A stretch of DNA of 23,986 nucleotides from Rhizophagus sp. LPA8_4_AMF (lineage: Eukaryota > Glomeromycota > Glomeromycetes > Glomerales > Glomeraceae), in NCBI GenBank assembly GCA_021464525.1, contig JADRCO010000976.1:1-23986 (forward strand). The letters are read 5' to 3'. Below the pieces are notes generated by a model, which ran no database searches, was not told where the DNA came from, and saw nothing but the letters and a program-made list of their open reading frames with translations. The translations under genes and the position numbers were made by a program. Shown one piece after another: positions 11,390 to 20,700 of the stretch; position 1 is the stretch's first letter, and every line of letters begins with the position of its first letter.

Positions 11390-12534
11390 TAATTATTGAA
11401 GATGATCCAGCAAAGAATCTAAAGGAAGAAACGAATTCTATCAAGAAGAACGATGAAAAAATGGAAAAAAAGTTATTGAAAAGATGAGAAAGATAAAGAA
11501 CAAAAGATAAGAAAGTGGAAGAGCTGAAGATTCAAAAGAAATAGAATCTTCGAAGTTACCTAATTTGATCATTAAGGGAACGATATAGGTGCATATCCCC
11601 ACAAAATCAGTGATATCTTAAAACAACGAAAAAAAACATTGGAACACAGCCTACGCTGGAGGAATTCATCGATACTGTGAACAAGTGTAGAAAACCATAA
11701 ATATTGTCACCTATTAATAAAAATACATCATGCGAAATTGTGAAAGTTATTAAATAATACAGGGAAACAGATAAAGCCGGAATGTCAGACTAAAGGAATC
11801 AACGTAGAAATCGCAAGAAATTGAACAAGACGTAAATCATGTGTTAATAGTACTGCAAAAAGTATGTACCGTCATCAGCAATTAATATGAATGGGAATAA
11901 GAGAAACAATAGAGTCAACGTGTTTGGAGTACAGTATAGAGAATCAATAATTATCAATTGCTAGTCGAAAACTCTTTCGATCATATGACCTTTTCGGCCG
12001 ATTCGATCATGTGATTCGATTAAGTTTCTAATAAATTTAACCATTTGAAAATCACGAGTTTTGTGTTCTGGTGATTTTGGTGCGTTGTTATAAGAAATAT
12101 CTGAGATTTGATGTTATTCTTGGATATACATTCTTCCAAGTATCCATCAGCAACTTTGTTACACATGGTACAGGTTCTGCAAAATTGAACTCGCTTTCAA
12201 CTGGAAAGATAGTAATAAGAATCAAATAGAAGACCATTTAGATTCTGTATATGGTACCCATAATATCGATCTCATTAAAATGGCCAATATCAAGAATCCT
12301 AAGAATGTAATCAAGACATTCTCAGCTTTGAAAAATGGACAGCTAAGATGGACAGCTCTTTGATTCCAAATTATTTACGTTCGTGGCAGCCCTGGTGAAG
12401 CAAACCATACATGTAAAGTCAAGGAATACCCAGATGTGCGACATATTTCCTATGAGGAGATTAAGTCAAAGTTATTTTGGTATTTCTCTAATTCCTTGAA
12501 AATTGAGACATATATCATGAAATTTAATTTTTAA
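11390..12534 (+). pseudogene. Decayed gene: charged Lys/Glu region, then fragment with damaged P-loop-like motif
   Basis: The left part (11390-11700) reads as highly charged Lys/Glu sequence (Lys-Glu-Glu-Thr-Asn and Lys-Lys-Asn-Asp-Glu-Lys), with stops and frame changes and then a short Thr-Leu-Glu-Glu-Phe-Ile-Asp stretch. The right part is clearer: 12112-12534 is one frame of about 140 codons with a single internal stop (TGA at 12361-12363). It contains Phe-Asn-Trp-Lys-Asp, Ile-Asp-Leu-Ile-Lys-Met-Ala, Lys-Asn-Pro-Lys-Asn-Val and, after the stop, Tyr-Val-Arg-Gly-Ser-Pro-Gly followed by Glu-Ala-Asn-His-Thr, then Pro-Asp-Val-Arg-His-Ile-Ser-Tyr-Glu-Glu-Ile. A hydrophobic strand leading to Gly-x-Pro-Gly is how a Walker A loop begins, but the expected Gly-Lys-Thr is absent. 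An NTPase origin is therefore an inference. That the two parts belong to one gene is also inferred from order and strand only. Confidence 0.4.
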
Positions 12535-12919
12535 TGTTAAATACATTTTTTCATACATGTCGCCTAGATAATTGTATATACAGTAAAATATAATTTACAA
12601 AATAGATATGAATGCTAATGCTTAACATAGCACATCGAAAATTAAAATTTATGTCTTGACTGCTTAGTGTAAAGCTTACGTAAGTAGCAATTCGCCAATG
12701 AAGTAGAGAAATTTTTATTATTTATATCGAAGAATAAAGTATGGAACATCCATCCAGGCGATAAGCCATTGAATGACTGCCCACTCGCATAATTCATGGT
12801 CAGATAATATAGTTAATTCATAAGTAAATTTTTCTTGGCAAAACCCGTTACCATTGGTAACGATCAAAGTCTTGGCAGGTTTGTCTTGGGATGATATTAA
12901 GTATATAGGTACTGTACAT
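12535..12919. other. Intergenic sequence, nothing assigned
   Basis: This is AT-rich sequence after the decayed gene. A short repeat-free stretch around 12740-12870 has more even composition, but no open frame with coding character, splice-site pair or inverted repeat was seen. Confidence 0.4.
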
Positions 12920-13065
12920 TCTGACTTTGATGTAACGAACCACGATATAACGAACTCTCGACTTACCGAACTTTTTTTTAAAAAACTGGTTTCATATTAT
13001 TTAAAAAAATCTCGATATACCGAATTTCATATAAAACTCGATATAACGTATACCGAACTTTTATT
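12920..13065. mobile_element. Pogo/Tigger-like subterminal repeats (CGATATAACGAAC units), remnant
   Basis: At least five variants of a (C)GATATAACGAAC unit occur in direct orientation. They lie near 12929 (GATGTAACGAAC), 12943 (CGATATAACGAAC), 12959 (CGACTTACCGAAC), 13013 (CGATATACCGAA) and 13039 (CGATATAACG followed by TATACCGAAC). Repeated ATAACGAA motifs just inside the ends are a hallmark I associate with pogo/Tigger-type DDE transposons and their MITEs. No opposite inverted end was found nearby, so this looks like one decayed end. The assignment is from recalled motif style. Confidence 0.5.
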
Positions 13066-13114
13066 GATTTACCATTTATAATAAAGCATATAAAAAAAAT
13101 TCTTGGTATACTGA

Positions 13115-13123
13115 ACTGCGATC
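13115..13123 (+). repeat. Target-site duplication, left copy (ACTGCGATC)
   Basis: The nine bases ACTGCGATC lie directly left of the MITE and recur directly to its right at 13499-13507. If the next base is counted, the duplication would be 10 bp with one mismatch. A 9-10 bp duplication fits Mutator-type insertion. Confidence 0.8.
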
Positions 13124-13498
13124 TAAAGATGCTCAGCCGGTCTTTCGGTCTTATTCGGTCCTGAACGGTCTTTATAGAAAAAATATCTGAACTGCATTGA
13201 AAATTTTTATGCCACAGCAAAGACCGATAACTGGCAAAAATTGCCCCTATTCTGCTTTTTCTAAAGCTAACAGAGACCAAATAGCTAAAATCCAAGAAAA
13301 AATAGATTTTTGGTCATAAAAACTAATCTATTCTTGAGTTGGCTGATTGGATTAAACCCAAATTTTGCCACCTTTTCAGTCTTTAACCAATTCTACTGCG
13401 CCCCAAAAATTTAGAGGCGCAACTCCGTTACTTTTTCAAAAAAATGTCAAAAGACCGGTCAGGACTTATTAAGACCGCAGGACCGAGTGAGCATCTCT
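13124..13498. mobile_element. Non-autonomous Mutator-like MITE, complete with inverted repeats
   Basis: The left end (from 13125, AAAGATGCTCAGCCGGTC...) and the reverse complement of the right end (from 13498, AGAGATGCTCACTCGGTC...) match at about 40 of 49 positions without gaps. The element is 375 bp, has no coding capacity, and is flanked by a 9-bp duplication (13115-13123 and 13499-13507). Both arms are packed with CGGTC/GACCG motifs (five or so per end), likely transposase-binding sites. Long inverted repeats plus a 9-10 bp duplication point to the Mutator (MULE) superfamily. The intact duplication together with the divergence between arms (about 18%) suggests moderate age. An open frame of 105 codons on the minus strand (12978-13295) runs across its border and is spurious. 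Confidence 0.85.
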
Positions 13499-13507
13499 AC
13501 TGCGATC
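13499..13507 (+). repeat. Target-site duplication, right copy (ACTGCGATC)
   Basis: This is the exact second copy of the nine bases at 13115-13123, directly abutting the right inverted repeat of the MITE. Confidence 0.8.
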
Positions 13508-14519
13508 ACGTTTCACACAATTTATGCTGGTCTTTGATAATTAAATATTAATCCTGGCCAAAATTAATATTATTAATCACGTGACAGATTTATGCACTAA
13601 TGGAGATCGTCAGTTCTATTATACCGAAGACTGTAAACGGCGACATGCATGTCACGCACTCACGCACTATAATGAAAAAAAAAATAGGTGTATATTCTTG
13701 AAACGCAAAAATAATAATTTTTTAAAAATTTACAATCTTAATACTATCTCAATGAGGGTAAACCTTTTTAATAAATATTATATAACTAACTATAAATGAT
13801 AGATTTAATAAAAAATGTGTACAACTAATTATGTGAAATATGCGAAAATTGTTTCCAGGAACAGAGAGTGTTCTCAAGTATATCAGTTCCATTTTTTCCG
13901 TATTAATTTGTGGATAAACTGTTGATCCATATAGTGACATAGGAAAAGGTACCTAAATGAGAACCACAAGTCCACAACCATTTGTATAACGTAGGTGTTG
14001 TGTACGTGTAACCGAATTCACTAAACTTTTTGTTTTTAACTTTTATATTTACTAGTCAGAAATAATGAATAAATAGATTAAGGTTATATAAATAATATTT
14101 TATTTTAAATTCGAAGTTTTGGACCAAAATTAATATTAAATTTTCTTAATCGCTGAAATTTACTTAATTTTTAAAGTTTTGCTTCTGATAATATTTTTCG
14201 TCATGTATTACACTTCAGTTTTCTTTGATAACTTCATTAGGTTAAGGTATAATATGTTCTTTGTTATAATAAACTTGCTTGCGCGTGCTATTGCTTAGAA
14301 TGTTCAGTTCAAAAAGTTATATATCTAATGAGTACTAAATTATCTCCATTGTCCTGCATTTGCATATTATTTGTAATTGTACTTCACCATAACACCCATA
14401 ATACCATAATAAAGGATAATTGACAAAGTTAGTACTACAGAATTACTATTTTGTCAATATTAAAAATCAGATTGAATTGAAATTTGGGAACGATCAATCA
14501 AATATTTAATAGCTATTTA
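13508..14519. other. Intergenic sequence left of the large gene
   Basis: No gene is supported here. Short frames at 13581-13799 (+) and 13749-13940 (-) overlap each other, show low-complexity Asn/Lys/Ile content and lack motifs. One CACGTG palindrome lies at 13578-13583. Confidence 0.5.
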
Positions 14520-14713
14520 TAAACTTCTATCATACATAATTTCATGTGCCTCCTTACTAAATATATTATTTAGAAATTGTTATACAGAATGCCTTTAACG
14601 AAAACAATTAAGAGTAGGATCAACAGTTAATGCATTTACATAAATAATGGTTCTTGTACCGAATGTTCTGAACGTATATTTAGTTATTTATCTTTTCTTT
14701 TTCAAAACATATT
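14520..14713 (+). promoter_or_regulatory. Putative promoter / 5' leader of the large VLIG-type gene
   Basis: The bases directly before the start codon end in a pyrimidine-rich stretch (TCTTTTCTTTTTC at about 14691-14703), commonly seen near fungal transcription starts. AT-rich sequence further up offers several TATA-like words (for example around 14675), none decisive. The limits are arbitrary. Confidence 0.2.
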
Positions 14714-17700
14714 ATGCAATCTGACCAAGACTATTCCGACGAGGGTAAGAAAAATATATAATATTTAATAATTTCATATAATGAATATACAGCACATAAA
14801 ATTGTAAACTCGCCCTGTCAAATACGCTTCAAGGAAAAAACTTTATTAAAATACTCGAGTAACGAACGAACGTGGATAAATTTTTAGCGAGAATTAATAC
14901 AAAAAAGATAGAATCACGTGGTATTGCACGTGATAATGAGGAAATTCTAATTTACACTGTACTTCATTTTTTTTTAGAGGATTCTATGGTCAGTTCTGGT
15001 GTTTTTGTCTCAAATAATAATTCAGTGGTGAATTCGGTAAACCTAGAGACTCAAAAATTTGACGACTTTAATTCGGATGATTCGGATGATTCAGATGAGG
15101 ATGAGACTTACGATCAGAGAATTGAGGCTGATCCTTCTCCTTCCTCAGATTTACTACAGCAAAATTTGAGTCAAATCGTGGATCCTTATCCCAATAATAA
15201 TCCTTATTCGAACGATAACTTATATGATCCGCAAAACTATGAATACGATTACAAATCTCAAGCTAGCGAATCATTATCCGAAGAATATCAAGCGACAAGT
15301 GAGCTCGTAAATCCGACTCCAATTAGTTACGGAGAGTTACTAAATGAAGATCTACCCAATGGTTCTGAGAAAAACGACCAAAATTTAATCAATAACAGTT
15401 CAAAAATAAGAGCCAGAAAAGATAATAAGAGTACTGAGCCAAAGAATTATTTCCGTGAAGCCATCAGAAGTCACAAAAATAATTCAATCGATTCGAATGA
15501 ATTTGGCAAAGATTTGGCCGAATGTATTCCCGGATTATATCGTTTGTTAGACTTAAGTAAAGTTGATGATTCAAGTAGTTCTGGTATATTTATTTGCATT
15601 TATTTGTAAAATTGAAAATATTTTTAAGTTGAAATGTTAGGATAATCAAACATTTCTCATTATGCATTTCACCAATTTTTTTTTTTTTTTAGTGGACAAA
15701 GTGACTATTTCCAAGGATTCTTTAAAAAAACTATGCAACAATATAATTCCATCAAGTTTCAAATCTATTTCTGAAATTGATTATAAAACGTTGAATTCAA
15801 TCTCATTTCGTCTTATTGGGTGTTACGGAAATCATTTTCTCATAGCCAAATTCTTATTGAATAAGAAAATTATCGATCAGAAAATGTATGTAATTTGAAA
15901 ATATGCATACTTAAATAATTTATTTATATAAATTTTATACATTATTTAGATACGACTTGCTTATAACTTCAGACAATAAAAATAAATCTTCTTTACGTCC
16001 GGGAATTTACTTATTAGTTGTGGATCAAAGCTTTGATTTAGGCTTAGTTATTCAATGGTCTGAACCTGGATGCTATGAGGAAAATGCTTCTTTACAACAT
16101 AAGAATAATATGATTTATCTTCATAGGTACTAGATGAGTTATTAATGCAATTTTTTTTTTCAAAATCGCGTAAAAGTTTTAAATCTATTTAATCGAATAA
16201 TATAGATGTTTGACAAAACTTACCGACTGCCAGCTTTGCTTTATGAGCGATAAAGACTTGGATAGTTTTGATTGGAACTTAAACAGTCTCGACCTCGATT
16301 CAGGCCACGAAAATGGATCATGTTATGAATTTGAAGTCGAAACAAGTGAGGAAGAGAAAGACAACTTCAAACTCAATCCTGGTTTTAAGGTTACTATTTA
16401 GGTTACTTAAATTAAAATATACACTTTGTTCGTTTATTTTCCTTAACTTAAATTTCAATTATTAAAGGTGAATTTACCTAATGAAATCAAAACTGAAATA
16501 AAAAACAACATCCAATATGACGTACCGTTATATCCTATTGGTAATTTAATTATTAAATTGTATTTATATATTATGTCAAGATATCAAGAGATTAACAAAA
16601 AAGACTTTTTATAAATCAGTTGTTGAATCGGCCACAAACATATCTTTCATTACTAGAAAGATGGCGATTTCATCGGATATTGAATCTTTGACTTGTTCAG
16701 CATCCACATTTTCAACCGAACTTCGTAATCGACTTCAAGGACGTAGTTTATCTATTAACCGTGAATCAATGACCATGAAACAATTAGAAATATTAATTAA
16801 TAATGGATTCGAAGCGGAAAAAGAACTTTTAAACCCATTTCATGACGCATTAAATGCGTTAAAATCACGGAGAGGAAAGGAGTTCGATCAATTAAAACAT
16901 ACAATGAAAGAAGATGAAGAAATTATTACTCGAATGGGGTGGAAGAAATCTTATAGGTATTACACTAGAGTTATACACCAATTATGTTAATATGTGATAA
17001 AAATAATTTTTTTTCTTTAGTATATTTGGGTCATACGTTGATAATGACAACGCAGCAAATAATAATATTAGCGAAGAAGGTAAGTTCTCAATAATTGATT
17101 TTTACGGTCATTTAAAATTAAATTAAAATATAATATTCATCATTTCAGAAATTAATAGAATTCAATCAAAATATCCCGAGGTCAAAGATATGATAAAAGA
17201 AAAAGAAATTAAAATTGATTCCTCTGCTTGGATTAAACTGAAACAAAGATATGCATTATCATATATTGTCGTAAGAAATGTTTATAAATTATTAGATAAA
17301 CCTGGAAAAATTCCGGATGAAACTATCGATAAAGCACTTCAAGAACTGTATTTTATGTTCGTTGACAAAGAGACTGATACGCATAAATTAGTTGAAAAAT
17401 ATGTGAAGCGATCACTCACTGGTGCAAACCCTACATTCAATAGAATTGAACAACAAGCCAAAATTTTCACTCAGAATAAAAATGATTCTGATTTTGTACA
17501 AGAATACCTAACCAAACCATTTTTTGGAAAAAAAAATAATATGAACCAAAAGGTATTAGAAGTTTTCTTAAACGAATACCAAAATTGGAAAAAAGAAAAC
17601 TTTCCAAATACTGTTAAAGAAATGGTTCCAGAATTTTCTTTTAACAAAGAGGAAATGGAGAAAATAAGGGAAAAATTTTCTCAAGAGAAAAAAGACATTG

Positions 17701-20700
17701 AGAATCGTGAATTTGAAAAAATACGTAGTAAGTTAGAAAAAAATTATAACAATGGGTAAGTTATATAATTATATATAAATTGTTATATTTTTAAAAATTT
17801 ATTTGAAAAATTGTAATCTTGTTTTTAGACCTCTACGTGTAAATATATTAACAATAGCAGGTAATTATTAATTATAATTAAGTTATTATTCAATCATTAA
17901 CAATCTAAATATTTTTGGGTTAACAACAGATGAAGATAACATTCGCCTAACTTATAAGTTAGAAACAAATCAATTACAAATAACTATTTATGAAACATTA
18001 TTAAAAGAATCAGACATCTTGAAAATACAAGATGATGAGTTTTATATTTCAAATCCTATTTTGACTTCAGATTCTTCTGGTCAACATGGTGTTGATTTTC
18101 TGATCAATCCTATAGTTTATGATTTCAGGTAATAATCAATAAAATTTAGGATTTTTTTTTTTGATGAATATTTAATACATATATAATTTCTAAATCAACA
18201 GAAAAATATCTCAAATCGATATTTGTAAATTCCTTCTTGTGCTTTTTAATAAAAAATCACAACAAATTGAAATATACTTCGATACCGCTCAAAAGTTAGC
18301 ACAAGGATTTAAAGAATCTTCAATTAAACCGTTTAAAGTATGGAAGTCTGATAAAAATTTTCTTATTGCAATTAATGAGCCTAAAGAATTAATTGCTATA
18401 TTTGACACAAGAAATGTGATGGTAAGTATTTAGAAGCTAAAATTTATAAAAATTAAATTCAAACTAACTAATTACAATTTACATTTTTAATTAGCTAAGT
18501 GTATTTGCTTTTAGTGATGATAAAACGAATTTATATGCACGAAATCCAGAAATACAGTTATTACAATGTTATAGTGGTACCACTCCAAACATTCAGCATT
18601 TCTTGTTCATTAAAGATACTGAAGAAATTTGCTTCGTTGAGAAAGGTGGACAAGCACGGATTTTCAACCTTATAAATAAAAAATTTCGACCAACAATTTG
18701 TGATCTTCCACCGAATACATCAAATGTTTTAAGTTCTCCGGATGGCTCTTGCATTGTAGCTTTCGCAAAAGAAACTACAATCGATGATGAACAGGAAATA
18801 TGCCGAGCAGTTGTTTATTTTTGTAGAGGCTCCTTTAATAAAGGTCTTGTGATTTTATTTAAATTTATATTACTGAATAAAAAGCGATGAATTATTAGAA
18901 TTAATATGTTATTTTCCTTTTTTTTATAGTTGAGCTCGAATTGCCTCCAACTATTCAATCATTAGAATTCTTACAATTTACTTGTGTAAATAAGCTACAA
19001 ACTCATTTAATGTCATTTAATTTAAAAAATGGATGTTTAGTTTCGGCAATAGTTAAGATCACTCTCGAAAAAACTCAATATAGATTCCAAGAACGAACGC
19101 AAAGACCACTCGTACGGGTAAACCTAGCAAATTCTTTTTGCAATTATACTTCAATTGAAGGAAAATATACCCAATTTGAGAAATATATTCAAAATGGTCA
19201 AAAAATTATGATAATGGGTGAAGAATTCAATATAATCAAAGTAGTTTCTGACACCGAATTAAGAGTTGCTGGGAATTTTAAATCGACAAGTCGGTTTGAT
19301 AAATGGATGGAATTTCAAATTGAACCTATTGAACCAAAAACGAAACTTAATGATCTTATCGATGTTTATAAATTGATGTTTGAAAAGTACCCCATTGAAA
19401 ATTGGATTGATTCTGAACAAAACAATCCTCTTAATCTAAAAATAGTTCTTGATATTGATAATGATGATATCGAAGAATACGGCGAGAAATTTGAATATTA
19501 TATATACGAGAATTTAAGATATTCTACAAAAAAACTTGCGACAATATTAAAGAAATTTTCCGTATCATTTACTAAGTTCCAAGAACTAGTTGAAAATGTG
19601 AAATTTTTGAAAAAATGTTCGTCAGATCATTCACCAGAATATAAATTAGGTGAATGGATGATTAAACTTTGTTGTTTAATCCCTATAAAGATTGCAGTAG
19701 CAAGAAATAATTTGTTTCAACCTCTTAATGATGAAATGAATGAAGTCGATTGGGTTGAATCTGGTAAATCTGATAATGGATATGGTCATTATGTAGATAG
19801 TATAGCAAATAATATATCTTTTGGATTGTACGAAGGAATTTTAAAGCATTTCAGCGATAAAAAAGTAAAAGTTATTTCTAGTGTTGGTGAACAATCATGT
19901 GAAAAACTAAATCATCTTGTCGGAACTTCATTTAACGAGTCAGCAATGGTAAAACTTTACAATTGATTTTTATTCTTATCTGGTTAATAATTAAAATTAA
20001 TTTTAATTTACAGCGTTGTACTGAAGGTGTATGGATGTCATTAGGTAAAAATTATTCGCATTATTCAATTTTCTTTGCATTTCTTTTATCTTAAAATGTA
20101 AAATTGCTATTTTTATAATTATTTATAGTGAATACAAAGGAGTATATTTATGTCACACTTAACTTTGGAAATTTTAAACATCAGAAGATACGTCCACAAG
20201 AAGGTAAATTTATACCTTTTTTTTAAAAAAAAAAAGCTAATAAAATACCGATATAAATCAAAAAGTTTTTTTTTCTTAGATTTACTTTTAACGATGTTTA
20301 ATACAGCCGTATCAAATCTTATTCTCTTTAAGGTTAATAATTTACTTATTTCTTTTTTTTTTTTTATATTTTACTAATAATAACTTTCGAAATAGAATCA
20401 ATCAAGAGATATGTTGTCAATGGTTAAAAAATTCCAAGATGATGCAGGATTATTTGAGAAAGATTCAAAAACCCTTCAGGTACTTTCATTTACAATTTTC
20501 GTATAAATCGGTTAAATATACCATTAAGAAGAAACTTTATATTTTTTTAGGCAAAACTTTGTATTATTTTAAAAGATGTTTCTAAAGCCGACGAGGAAGT
20601 TATTGTTAAAGAATTTAGGTCAAAAATATCTCAATTAGTTTCAGAGGTAATAATATTTATTTCGATTTTATTTTTTGCACCTATTTATTTGTTAATATTT

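Noticed and set aside
12978-13295. 105-codon open frame on the - strand
   Set aside because: It crosses the border between the pogo-like repeat block and the MITE, so it cannot be an ancestral gene.
13581-13940. Two short overlapping frames on opposite strands
   Set aside because: Asn/Lys/Ile-rich low complexity with no recognisable motif. They overlap each other.
14872-14977. Upstream part of the long open frame before exon 2, starting at a GTG
   Set aside because: A eukaryotic gene would not start at GTG here. The stretch lies in intron 1, and the ATG exon 14714-14744 joins exon 2 in phase with GT-AG borders.
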